A stretch of DNA of 64,000 bases from Flavobacterium sp. ENC (GCF_020991415.1 NZ_JAJMOY010000001.1:868001-932000); one strand, 5' to 3'; counted from the stretch's first letter, positions 1 to 7,593 are shown. Translations and numbers: made by a program. The notes: generated by a model not told the origin, from the sequence alone.

Positions 1-5
1 TAAAT

Positions 6-296
6 ATTTGTCAGGCTGAGCGGAGTCGAAACCCATGTTCCAATTTACAAGCCTTCGACTTCGCTCAGGGTGACAATCGGGTTTATATTATTTGAAGCAG
101 CCACTCCCGATAGCTATCAGGATGCACGTATTAAACGGATTTTATTGATTGTGTTTAATTTTTTGTGATAAAGATTTGTCAGGCTGAGCGGAGTCGAAGC
201 CCCATGTTCCAATTTACAAGCCTTCGACTTCGCTCAGGGTGACAATCGGGTTTATATTATTTTAAGCAGCCACTCCCGATAGCTATCGGGAGTGGC
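6..296. repeat. Duplicated intergenic repeat with inverted TGAGCGAAGTCGAAG-type arms
   Basis: The 316 bases before the first gene hold no gene. They carry two near-identical copies of a ~118-base block (about 6-121 and 175-291, period 169). Each begins with TGTCAGGCTGAGCGGAGTCG and later has the roughly inverse arm CTTCGACTTCGCTCAGGGTG, so each copy can fold as an imperfect hairpin. The second copy ends in a perfect palindrome (269-296); the first copy has lost it by mutation. The same arm motif recurs at 46503-46662. Intergenic repeats of this kind are common in Flavobacteriia; function unknown. Confidence 0.85.
269..296. repeat. 28-bp perfect palindrome
   Basis: The half-site GCCACTCCCGATAG is followed directly by its exact reverse complement. 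The core CCCGATAGCTATCGGG recurs near 46163 and 46409. It sits 20 bases before the first gene and could be a hairpin in RNA from either strand, but there is no T-tract of the kind expected for a terminator. Confidence 0.85.
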
Positions 297-316
297 GAAA
301 ACAACCAACCAACCAA

Positions 317-781
317 ATGAAAAAACTAACCTTAATGATCTTCTTTTTAGCAATTTCCGTAACCGGATTCTGCCAGCTCAAAGCGCGATCTTTTGAGGAA
401 GTAGATAGTTTGCAACACATTCAAAAGAAAAAAACAATCGTTTTCATCCATACCGATTGGTGTCAGTTTTGCCAGAGAATGAAAAACACCACCTTTAAAA
501 ACCAGGAAATTATTGAGAAACTCAATCTCGATTTTTATTTTTTGGATTTGAATGCTGAGGAAAAACGAGTTATTACTTTTAATAATCAGACTTTTAAATA
601 CCAGCCATCGGGCAATAACGTTGGCGTTCATGAATTGGCTTTGCAATTGGGAACGTTGAACAATCAAATTGTCTATCCGGTTTTATGTGTTTTGAATGAG
701 AAAAACGAGATCATTTTGCAGTATAATAATTATCTGGGGCCTAAAGATTTTAACCTTCTTTTAGAAAAATTGAAAGAATAA
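317..781 (+). CDS. Secreted thioredoxin-like protein
   Basis: A 154-residue protein with an N-terminal signal peptide (hydrophobic to about residue 20, ending GFCQ). A thioredoxin fold follows, with the redox motif W48-C49-Q-F-C52 and the cis-proline region VYP near residue 121. Such proteins act in the periplasm or at the cell surface as disulfide reductases or isomerases. CQFC differs from the classical CGPC, so the redox potential cannot be inferred. The next gene begins 18 bases downstream, so the two may be co-transcribed. Thioredoxin-like assignment is firm; the client protein is unknown. Confidence 0.85.
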   Translation: MKKLTLMIFFLAISVTGFCQLKARSFEEVDSLQHIQKKKTIVFIHTDWCQFCQRMKNTTFKNQEIIEKLNLDFYFLDLNAEEKRVITFNNQTFKYQPSGNNVGVHELALQLGTLNNQIVYPVLCVLNEKNEIILQYNNYLGPKDFNLLLEKLKE

Positions 782-799
782 AATTTGTTATTTTTGAAA

Positions 800-1963
800 A
801 TGCAATCTTCACAAATCAAACATTTCAATTATATTTTTACCGGCACAGGTTTATCCGCATTGATGACGGTTTATAAAATGGCGGTGTCCGGTAAATTTTC
901 TGACAAAACTATTTTATTATTAGATGAAGATGCGAAAAAGACAAACGACAGAACCTGGTGTTTTTGGGATCAGGAAGAATCACTTTGGAATTCGATAATC
1001 TCCAAAAAATGGGACTCGGCTTTATTTGTCAATGAAGATTTTAAACGCGATTTAATTTTGAAGCCTTATCGGTACAATCAAATTCGTGGACTGGACTTTT
1101 ATAATTTTATTTTTGAAACGATTTCAAAACAATCCAATATCACTTTCCTTAATGAAAAAGTAACCGATATCAACGAACTCGAAACCCATGTTTTTGTGGG
1201 AACGGAAGCGAACCGTTATACTTGTGATTCTTTATTCAACAGCATTTATACCAAAGGTTTTGCATTAAATCAAACCAAATATCCAGTCTTGAAGCAGCAC
1301 TTTGTCGGCTGGTTTGTAAAAAGTAAATCCGAAATCTTTCATCCGGAACAAGCTACTTTTATGGATTTTTCAGTAGAACAAAGAGGAAATACACGCTTTA
1401 TGTATGTTTTGCCCATTTCTAAAACAGAAGCTTTGGTAGAATATACGCTGTTTTCTGAAAACCTTCTTCCCGTAGCAGAATACGAAAATGAGATTCAGAT
1501 CTATTTGAGAAACCTCGGAGCTGATCAATATGAAATTACCGAAAAGGAGCAGGGCAGCATTCCCATGACCTGTTACCCTTTCTGGAAGAAAAACACCAAA
1601 CGCGTTTTAAATATTGGAACAGCGGGTGGCTGGACCAAGGCGAGTACGGGTTATACGTTTAAAAATTCCGATAAAAAATCATCAGCTTTAGTAGAATTCC
1701 TGCAAAATAATCTTTCCCCAAAAATGGCATCTTTTCATCAAAAAAGCAGGTTTTGGTTTTATGATTTGTTGCTTTTAGATATTCTGTATCGTTATAATGA
1801 ATTGGGAAGTGCTATTTTTTCTTCTTTATTCAAAAAAGGCAACCCGGCTTTGATTTTTAAATTTTTGGACGAAGAAACGAATGTATTGGAGGACGTTCAG
1901 GTGATTTTAAAATGTCCTAAAATCCCTTTTATTAAGGCATTGTTTCGGGTATTATTCAAATAA
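800..1963 (+). CDS. crtY: Lycopene cyclase family protein
   Basis: A 387-residue flavoprotein of the CrtY lycopene cyclase family, which closes the ionone rings of lycopene to make beta-carotene, a precursor of zeaxanthin-type pigments in flavobacteria. Visible signs are an N-terminal dinucleotide-binding segment (FTGTGLSALM, residues ~13-22), the family signature NDRTWCFWD (~48-56) and the late FAD-contact region GTAGGWTKASTGYTF. Length is usual for the family. An upstream in-frame TTG at 785 would add five residues; ATG at 800 is preferred. The other carotenoid genes (crtB, crtI, crtZ) are not in the window. The last ~90 residues contain the aromatic FWFYDLLLLDIL segment usual in bacterial CrtY. 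Confidence 0.85.
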   Translation: MQSSQIKHFNYIFTGTGLSALMTVYKMAVSGKFSDKTILLLDEDAKKTNDRTWCFWDQEESLWNSIISKKWDSALFVNEDFKRDLILKPYRYNQIRGLDFYNFIFETISKQSNITFLNEKVTDINELETHVFVGTEANRYTCDSLFNSIYTKGFALNQTKYPVLKQHFVGWFVKSKSEIFHPEQATFMDFSVEQRGNTRFMYVLPISKTEALVEYTLFSENLLPVAEYENEIQIYLRNLGADQYEITEKEQGSIPMTCYPFWKKNTKRVLNIGTAGGWTKASTGYTFKNSDKKSSALVEFLQNNLSPKMASFHQKSRFWFYDLLLLDILYRYNELGSAIFSSLFKKGNPALIFKFLDEETNVLEDVQVILKCPKIPFIKALFRVLFK

Positions 1964-2120
1964 AAAATCTATTTCGCGCAGATTTATAGGATTAAGCGAA
2001 TTGTAATTTATTAGAATCTTAGTCAAAAAACGGCTTAATCTGCCAAATTTGCGTGCCAAATTTGTGACAATTCTATTATCAATGATACTATAACAAAACT
2101 TTATACTTCAAATTAAGTAG

Positions 2121-2144
2121 TTGCGAGTAAACTTTGTAACTTTG
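2121..2144 (+). promoter_or_regulatory. Probable promoter of the bacilliredoxin gene
   Basis: TAACTTTG at 2137-2144 matches the Bacteroidota -7 box TAnnTTTG. A TTG at 2121-2123 could be the -33 element, but its 13-base spacing is shorter than the usual 17-23. The box lies 33 bases before the ATG. Confidence 0.45.
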
Positions 2145-2177
2145 CAGTTCAAAAGTAAAATTTAAAAATAAAGAAAT

Positions 2178-2588
2178 ATGTATCCAGAAGAAATGGTAAA
2201 ACCAATGCAAGCTGAATTGACTGCTGCAGGTTTTCAAGATTTACATAGTGCTGACGCTGTAGATAACGCTATCAAAGCTGAAGGTACCACTTTGGTTGTT
2301 GTAAACTCTGTTTGTGGTTGTGCTGCAAGAAATGCACGTCCGGGAGCAAAAATGAGTTTAGAAGGAGCTAAGAAACCAGACCACTTAATTACAGTTTTTG
2401 CTGGAGTTGACAAAGAAGCGGTTGATGCTGCAAGACAACATATGTTCCCTTTTCCTCCATCATCGCCATCTATGGCTTTATTCAAAAACGGAGAATTGGT
2501 TCACATGTTAGAGCGTCACCACATCGAAGGCCGCCCTGCTGAATTGATTGCTGAGAACTTGCAGGATGCTTTTAATGAGTATTGCTAA
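2178..2588 (+). CDS. BrxA/BrxB family bacilliredoxin
   Basis: A 136-residue cytosolic protein of the YphP/YqiW (BrxA/BrxB, DUF1094) family. Members have a thioredoxin-like fold and, in Bacillus, remove bacillithiol from oxidised proteins. The diagnostic motif VCGCAARNARPG (C-G-C redox pair) is at about residues 45-56, and the cis-proline region FPPSSPSMALF follows at ~92-102. Whether this organism makes bacillithiol cannot be told from the window, so the physiological thiol partner is inference. It has its own promoter-like box upstream and a strong hairpin-plus-T-tract downstream, suggesting a single-gene unit. Codon use favours common codons, suggesting high expression. Confidence 0.85.
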   Translation: MYPEEMVKPMQAELTAAGFQDLHSADAVDNAIKAEGTTLVVVNSVCGCAARNARPGAKMSLEGAKKPDHLITVFAGVDKEAVDAARQHMFPFPPSSPSMALFKNGELVHMLERHHIEGRPAELIAENLQDAFNEYC

Positions 2589-2632
2589 TTAAAGGTTCAA
2601 AGAGACAAAGGTACAGAGGTACAAAGATTTTA

Positions 2633-2662
2633 AAAAAAGCACTGTTAATTTAGTGCTTTTTT
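2633..2662 (+). terminator. Rho-independent terminator, copy 1
   Basis: An 11-bp perfect stem (AAAAAAGCACT with AGTGCTTTTTT) closes an 8-base loop and is followed by GTTTTT. It lies 45 bases after the bacilliredoxin stop codon. Confidence 0.8.
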
Positions 2663-2795
2663 GTTTTTACTAAATCCGTTTGAAACCTTAGAATCTTAGC
2701 AACTCAGAATCTTAGAACCTTTGTTTTGCAACAAGGTTCTGAGGTTTTAGGTTCAAAGAGGCAAAGGTACAGAGGTACAGAGGTACAAAGATTTT

Positions 2796-2824
2796 AAAAA
2801 GCGCTATTAATTTAGTGCTTTTTT
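2796..2824 (+). terminator. Rho-independent terminator, copy 2
   Basis: Second copy of the hairpin, with AAAAAGCGCT pairing AGTGCTTTTT (one G-T wobble), then TTTTTTGTTTTT. It follows no gene of its own and appears to have been duplicated with the surrounding block. Confidence 0.6.
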
Positions 2825-2894
2825 GTTTTTAATACTATCGTACTTAAAACCTTTGGACCTTTGTTACTCTGTCCCTTTGTAACTAAGAAAACCT

Positions 2895-2924
2895 TTGCAG
2901 CTTTGAACCTTTTTCATACCTTTG
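2895..2924 (+). promoter_or_regulatory. Probable promoter of trhO
   Basis: TACCTTTG at 2917-2924 matches the Bacteroidota -7 consensus TAnnTTTG. A TTG at 2895-2897 lies 19 bases upstream, in the expected -33 range. The ATG is 41 bases downstream. Confidence 0.5.
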
Positions 2925-2965
2925 CACCTCAAAAAATATTTTCTTAACTTAAATTAGTTTATAGC

Positions 2966-4336
2966 ATGCAACTGTATAACACTTTAAGCGCAGAAGAAAG
3001 AGCCATCATGATCGATGATGCCGGTAAACAACGACTAACGTTGTCTTTCTATGCGTATGCCAAAATTCAAGATCCCAAAAAATTTCGCGATGATTTATTT
3101 GTAGCCTGGAATGCACTCGATGCTTTAGGCCGAATTTACGTGGCTAAAGAGGGAATAAATGCCCAAATGAGTATTCCTGAAGAAAATCTGGAGGCCTTTA
3201 GGGAAACTCTTGAAGTGTATGATTTCATGAAAGGCATACGACTGAATGAAGCGGTAGAACATGATGACCATTCGTTTTTAAAACTGACCATTAAAGTCCG
3301 TGATAAAATCGTTGCGGATGGTTTAAACGATGAAAATTTTGATGTTACCAACATAGGTGTCCACCTGAAAGCGAGGGAATTCAACCAAATACTTGACGAT
3401 CCAAACACCATTGTTGTTGATTTTAGAAACCACTACGAAAGTGAAGTGGGACACTTTAAAAACGCGATTACTCCGGATGTTGAAACGTTCAGGGAGAGTT
3501 TGCCGATCATCAACGAACAGCTTCAAAACCATAAAGAAGACAAAAACCTGGTGATGTACTGCACGGGCGGAATTCGTTGTGAAAAAGCCAGCGCATATTT
3601 CAAACATCAGGGCTTTAAGAATGTTTATCAGTTAGAAGGCGGAATCATCAATTACGCCAAACAGCTAAAAGAAGAAGGCCTGGAAAGCAAATTTATCGGA
3701 AAAAACTTTGTATTTGATAATCGTCTTGGCGAAAGAATTACCGAAGATATCATATCGCAATGCCATCAATGCGGAAAACCTTGTGACAACCACACCAATT
3801 GTGAAAACGACGGATGTCATTTGTTGTTTATTCAATGTGATGAATGTAAAGCAACAATGGAAAACTGCTGCTCTACAGAATGTCTGGATATTATTCACCT
3901 GCCTTTGGTCGATCAGGTTCGTTTAAGAACCGGAAAACAAGTGGGGAATAAGGTCTTTAGAAAAGGAAAATCTGAAAATCTAAAATTTAAACATTCGGGA
4001 GAATTAGCGGATACAGTTTTGGCTGCAGCCGAACCTGGCGAAGTTAAACCAGCTGATATCCGTCAGAAAATAAAAGTAAAGAAAGCCTTGCTTGGAAAAG
4101 CGGAGCATTATTATGTAAAAGCTAAAGTAGGGCAATTTACAGTTGAAAACCAGACCCTGCAAATTGGCGATAAAATCTTAATTTCCGGGCCGACAACAGG
4201 TGAGCAGGAGTTGATTTTAGATAAAATGATCGTGAATGGGGCTGAAACCACAACAGCAAATATTGGTGACAAAGTAACTTTTGAAGTTCCTTTCCGTATT
4301 CGTTTGTCAGATAAATTGTATAAAATTGTAAATTAG
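2966..4336 (+). CDS. trhO: tRNA uridine(34) hydroxylase TrhO with extra C-terminal domain
   Basis: A 456-residue rhodanese-family protein. TrhO (YceA) uses oxygen to hydroxylate U34 of certain tRNAs to ho5U. Residues ~1-130 form the N-terminal ferredoxin-like domain. The rhodanese domain follows, with the catalytic loop YCTGGIRC (C199). Next is a cysteine-rich region (about residues 268-312, starting CHQCGKPC) that probably binds metal or is redox-active. Residues ~360-456 are additional: a beta-rich module with the features VGQFTVEN, IGDKILISGPTTGE and SDKLYKIV. By recollection this resembles the C-terminal domain of U32 peptidases such as TrhP, which makes ho5U by an oxygen-independent route. 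E. coli TrhO is about 350 residues, so the extension is not universal. Own promoter; a small hairpin covers the stop. Confidence 0.85.
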   Translation: MQLYNTLSAEERAIMIDDAGKQRLTLSFYAYAKIQDPKKFRDDLFVAWNALDALGRIYVAKEGINAQMSIPEENLEAFRETLEVYDFMKGIRLNEAVEHDDHSFLKLTIKVRDKIVADGLNDENFDVTNIGVHLKAREFNQILDDPNTIVVDFRNHYESEVGHFKNAITPDVETFRESLPIINEQLQNHKEDKNLVMYCTGGIRCEKASAYFKHQGFKNVYQLEGGIINYAKQLKEEGLESKFIGKNFVFDNRLGERITEDIISQCHQCGKPCDNHTNCENDGCHLLFIQCDECKATMENCCSTECLDIIHLPLVDQVRLRTGKQVGNKVFRKGKSENLKFKHSGELADTVLAAAEPGEVKPADIRQKIKVKKALLGKAEHYYVKAKVGQFTVENQTLQIGDKILISGPTTGEQELILDKMIVNGAETTTANIGDKVTFEVPFRIRLSDKLYKIVN

Positions 4337-4353
4337 CAGAAATTTTGCTAATT
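4331..4353 (+). terminator. Small hairpin over the trhO stop codon
   Basis: AATTAGCA and TGCTAATT form an 8-bp stem with a 7-base loop, covering the trhO stop and ending five bases before the transposase ATG. No long T-tract follows, so it may be a weak terminator. It may also be a structure limiting read-in to the transposase, as 5' hairpins do in IS200. Confidence 0.4.
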
Positions 4354-4358
4354 TATTT

Positions 4359-4766
4359 ATGTCACAGTCCTTTACCAAATTATGGATTCATGCAATTTGG
4401 GCAACGAAACATCGTCAGGAATTAATTGATTTTTCAATTGAGAAGAGGATGTATGATTTTATCTGGCAAGAGTTAACCGAACTCGGATGTCCAGTTAGAA
4501 TCATAAATGGAATGCCAGATCATGTGCATGTTTTGTTTTTACAAAATCCACAAAAAACTATCTCAGACATTGTGAAGCAAATAAAAGGAAGTTCTTCTCA
4601 TTTTATAAATAGAGAAGACCTTATCCTTGAAAAATTTGCTTGGCAAACTGGCTATGCAGCTTTTTCCGTTAGCGAGTCTCAGTTGGATGCTGTTTACTAT
4701 TATATTAAAAATCAAAAACAACATCATCTAAAGAAAAACGGTCAAGATGAATTGATGATTTTGTAA
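4359..4766 (+). CDS. IS200-type Y1 (HUH) transposase, RAYT-like
   Basis: A 135-residue member of the Y1_Tnp family (IS200/IS605 TnpA and REP-associated tyrosine transposases). Visible catalytic elements are the HUH pair in MPDHVHVLF (H55, H57) and the nucleophile region AVYYYIKNQ (Y115 most likely). These enzymes cut and rejoin single-stranded DNA next to short hairpins. It starts 22 bases after trhO with no partner tnpB and no clear insertion-sequence ends. Directly downstream lie five tandem units of paired hairpins, the expected substrate type. The frame is intact, which suggests recent arrival or selection. It could be an ordinary IS200 transposase, but the adjacent array favours a REP-type domesticated enzyme. 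Confidence 0.85.
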   Translation: MSQSFTKLWIHAIWATKHRQELIDFSIEKRMYDFIWQELTELGCPVRIINGMPDHVHVLFLQNPQKTISDIVKQIKGSSSHFINREDLILEKFAWQTGYAAFSVSESQLDAVYYYIKNQKQHHLKKNGQDELMIL

Positions 4767-4802
4767 AATTGCATGGTTTGGGAGATAAATGATTGCTCAT
4801 CG

Positions 4803-5526
4803 ATACGTTTCCCGTGGTTGAAACCACGGGCTATATTTCAAACATTGCTGGAAAATAGCATTGCCTGCGGTTTCAACCGCAGGACGACAAATATTTCATT
4901 AGGATTGTAGGTTTGGTAAACTGGATTATTAAAAATGTCAATTGACACGTTTCCCGTGGTTGAAACCACGGGCTATATTTCAAACATTGCTTAAGAAAAA
5001 CATTGCCTACGGTTTCAACCGCAGAACTACAAGTATCTCGATTAGGATTATAGGTTTGGTAACTGGATTATTAAAATTGCCAATTGACGTGTTTCCCGTG
5101 GTTTAAATCACGGGCTATATTTCAAATATGCTAGAGAAAAACATTGCCTGTGGTTTCAACCGCAGGACGACAAGTATCTCCATTAGGATTATAGATTTGG
5201 TAACTGGATTATTAAAAATGTCAATTGACGTGTTTCCCGTGGTTGAAACCACGGGCTATATTTCAAACATTGCTGGAGAATAACATTGCCTGCGGTTTCA
5301 ACTGCAGGACGACAAGTGTCTCCATTAGGATTATAGGTTTGGTAACGGGATTATTAAAAATTTCAATTGACACGTTTCCCGTGGTGAATCCACGGGCTAT
5401 ATTTCAAACATTGCTGGAGAATAGCATTGCCTGCGGTTTCAACTGCAGGACGAAAAGTATCTCCATTAGGATTATAGATTTGGTAACTGGATTATTAAAA
5501 ATACCAATTGACAAGTTCCCGTGAGT
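4803..5526. repeat. Tandem array of five ~142-bp double-hairpin units (REP/BIME-like)
   Basis: Five full units and a broken sixth. Hairpin A (CCCGTGGTTGAAACCACGGG) starts at 4811, 4953, 5095, 5236 and 5378; a decayed trace is at 5518. Spacing is 142, 142, 141, 142, 140. About 33 bases after each A is hairpin B (CCTGCGGTTTCAACCGCAGG in unit 1, 4864-4883). The core of B, GGTTTCAACC, is the exact reverse complement of the core of A, so each unit is an inverted pair. Units are joined by conserved A+T-rich linkers containing TTAGGATTATAG and GGTAACTGGATTATTAAAA. Copies differ mainly by single transitions; unit 5 hairpin A has a different loop but keeps its 7-bp outer stem. There are no unique spacers and no genes in the array. 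Confidence 0.9.
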
Positions 5527-5595
5527 TTGAATTGGCCGCAAAGGGCATGTCCGGTAAAGATTATTACGGTTAAGGAAACTTAGCAATAAAAAAAG

Positions 5596-5630
5596 AAACC
5601 CTATTTTGTATCATTACAAAACAGGGTTTT
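5596..5630 (-). terminator. Bidirectional hairpin terminator
   Basis: AAACCCT and AGGGTTT, with inner arms TTTTGT and ACAAAA, form a long interrupted stem. Reading leftwards, the minus-strand transcript of the lipoprotein gene ends with a T-rich run; the plus side also has TTTTTCTTTTT, so it can also stop transcription from the array side. Confidence 0.8.
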
Positions 5631-5656
5631 TCTTTTTCCTAAAACTTGTTTGATTA

Positions 5657-6199
5657 TTAAATACCAAATTTGGCATCAATGTTATGCTTTTCGGCATAAG
5701 CTTTTGCAACATTCATCAATTTTGTAAACTTAGCTTCGATATCGTTTTGGGTGGATGCATCAAAAGCTGCTATTGCTTTTTGTATTTGTTCAGGTGAGGC
5801 CTTTTCGTCTTTCATTTTGGCAATTGGCAAGTAACCTTCTTTTTCTTTAGCAATCGCATAAGTGAATAGATTCTTCGATGCCTGAAGAAGCTCTTTATTG
5901 TCCTCATTTTCCTCTATTTCTTTAATTTTGTTCAATTGAGTTTCTAAATTGGTGATATCAAATTTAAAGTAATCATAATAAGAAGAAGCAACCATATTTT
6001 TTTTGGTCTCATCATATATCTGAGGTTCAGAATCCAGCTTAAAATTGATGTCCTTACTGCCAAAGCGCGATAATAAATTAGAATTTAAAGCTGCTATATC
6101 AAAAGTTTTTTGTGGCGAATGGGTTGTACAGGAAATAGAAACTATACTTGTGGCTATTACTATTAAAAACAGAGTAATGGTATTTAAGATTTTTTTCAT
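5657..6199 (-). CDS. Hypothetical lipoprotein
   Basis: A 180-residue protein with a type II signal peptide: a charged start, a hydrophobic run, and lipobox SIS-C24. The mature part is mostly charged and helical, including a glutamate/asparagine-rich stretch near residue 100 (IEENEDNKELL). No known domain was recognised. It is the last gene of a minus-strand trio, 19 bases after the stop of the first ankyrin protein, and ends at a strong terminator. Co-transcription suggests a role at the membrane linked to the ankyrin proteins; that link is inference from position only. Confidence 0.7.
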   Translation of the reverse strand: MKKILNTITLFLIVIATSIVSISCTTHSPQKTFDIAALNSNLLSRFGSKDINFKLDSEPQIYDETKKNMVASSYYDYFKFDITNLETQLNKIKEIEENEDNKELLQASKNLFTYAIAKEKEGYLPIAKMKDEKASPEQIQKAIAAFDASTQNDIEAKFTKLMNVAKAYAEKHNIDAKFGI

Positions 6200-6218
6200 T
6201 TTTAAGTTTGTTTGTTAT

Positions 6219-7571
6219 TTATCCTTTTAAGATTTTACTTTTCTCAGCATCAAATTCTTCCGCGGTCAAAATTCCGGCATCTAATAATTCTTTAAGATCC
6301 AGTAAGGCTTTTTTCTTTGCCTCCATTGAATTTGAAGTATCGGCTTTCGGTGCGTCCGTTTGTGAAGTTGTATGTATTGGATTCACAACTGTTCCTGAAG
6401 GCGCAAATTTCAGAATCAGCTCTGTAATCTCATTAAAACCTTTTACATTCGAATAATCAATTGCTTTTTGCTCTTTTACGTTTACAATGGAAGCATCGGC
6501 GTTATTGTCGAGTAAATATTTTACAACATCTTTTTTTCCGTTTGCAGCGCTGTAATGCAGGGGTGTATTTCCGGATTCGTCTTGTATGTTGATATTGGCA
6601 CCAGATTCGATAAGCAGTTTCACCATGCTTAAATTACCTTTTTTAGTAGCCACATGCAAAAGGCTTTCGCCACCATAAGTATAACTGCTATTCAGTGTAA
6701 AACTGGATTCGTTAGAAATGCTGGAGGCACTTAACACCCAGTCCAGATAATCATTCATAGATGAGGTATCGCCGGCCATCGGCTTACTGTAATTTACATC
6801 AACGCCGTTTTCTAGAAACAAAGCCACAATTTCCTTTTGATTATTCGCGCAGGCGTACCAAATTGGAGAATAGCCATTGTTGTTGGATGTAAACACAGCT
6901 GCACCTCTTTCAACCAAAAGTTTGGCCAGCATTCTATTGGTTTCGTAGCAGGCAATCAAAAGAGCATTTTCGCCAGCGTGATTTGCATGGTTGATGTCGG
7001 CACCATTATCCAACAGCAGGGTCACCATTGGGATCGATTTTGTGTAGCAGGCGTAAAGCAAAGGTGTGTTTCCTTGTTTATCGGTTACATTAATATCCGC
7101 TCCTTTATCTAAAAGCAATTGAATAACTTCCCGGTTTAATTTCGCTGAAGCCAATAATAGCGCACTTTCTCCATTGTTATTCAAAAGATTAACATCAATA
7201 CCTGCTTCAAGCAACTTTGTTGCAATTTCAATTTGGGCAGTTTGAACAACCAAATGTAAAAGACTGTTTCCGTATTTATCATTTTTGGTAACTTCTGCAC
7301 CATTTTCCAATAAGTACAATGCGGTTTGTTTTTGTTTTTGCAGACAGGCAAAGTACAAAGGGGTTTCTCCCTGATGATCTTCGTAGTTAATATCGGCACC
7401 ATCTTCAGTTAATATCTTTACAATGTCCAGATATCCTCTGTGGGCGGCATAATGCAGTGCGGTTCTCCCTTTTTCATCCGTATATTTTACATCGACTTCT
7501 TTATTTTGAAGTAGTAGTTCGGCTATTTTTCGGTTGCCGTTTTCGCAGGCAATTATAAATGACATTGACAT
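6219..7571 (-). CDS. Ankyrin-repeat protein with C-terminal SHOCT-like segment
   Basis: A 450-residue protein without signal peptide, built of about a dozen ankyrin repeats (recurrent G-x-TPLHYA and LLL-x-x-GAD-x-N signatures) from residue 1 to about 390. A ~45-residue non-repeat insertion near 265-310 (starting SKPMAGDTSSM) interrupts the solenoid. The last ~33 residues (from LLDLKELLDAGILT, then EEFDAEK) match the SHOCT short helical module, often an oligomerisation tail. Ankyrin repeats bind proteins; no enzyme domain is present. It lies 22 bases after the second ankyrin gene and 19 before the lipoprotein. The organism is free-living in character, so a host-effector role is not implied. 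Confidence 0.85.
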   Translation of the reverse strand: MSMSFIIACENGNRKIAELLLQNKEVDVKYTDEKGRTALHYAAHRGYLDIVKILTEDGADINYEDHQGETPLYFACLQKQKQTALYLLENGAEVTKNDKYGNSLLHLVVQTAQIEIATKLLEAGIDVNLLNNNGESALLLASAKLNREVIQLLLDKGADINVTDKQGNTPLLYACYTKSIPMVTLLLDNGADINHANHAGENALLIACYETNRMLAKLLVERGAAVFTSNNNGYSPIWYACANNQKEIVALFLENGVDVNYSKPMAGDTSSMNDYLDWVLSASSISNESSFTLNSSYTYGGESLLHVATKKGNLSMVKLLIESGANINIQDESGNTPLHYSAANGKKDVVKYLLDNNADASIVNVKEQKAIDYSNVKGFNEITELILKFAPSGTVVNPIHTTSQTDAPKADTSNSMEAKKKALLDLKELLDAGILTAEEFDAEKSKILKG

Positions 7572-7593
7572 AGAATCTTGATTTTATATAAGT

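Larger units (their letters stand above)
2594..2833. repeat. Duplicated terminator-bearing block
   Basis: The 377-base gap between the bacilliredoxin and trhO genes holds no gene. It has two copies of a ~78-84-base block (2594-2671 and 2750-2833). Both start GGTTCAAAGAG, run through CAAAGGTAC/AGAGGTACAAAG motifs and end in a hairpin followed by TTTTTTGTTTTT. The second copy carries one extra 10-base AGAGGTACAG-type unit. Between them lie AATCTTAG-type short repeats. The GGTAC/CTTTG vocabulary also appears near 27813-27930. Confidence 0.8.

Noticed and set aside
4811..5447. Strand bias of stem changes, implying that one strand is the folded one
   Set aside because: Any single transition in a stem leaves a G-T wobble on one strand and A-C on the other. 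Three or four changes favour the plus strand and two the minus strand, too few to conclude.
4803..5526. CRISPR array
   Set aside because: The repeat period is ~142 bases and all parts, including linkers, are conserved; there are no unique spacers and no cas genes.
5225..5586. Open frames of 99 and 60 codons within the hairpin array
   Set aside because: They translate the repeat itself on one or the other strand; the 99-codon product is two copies of the same peptide.
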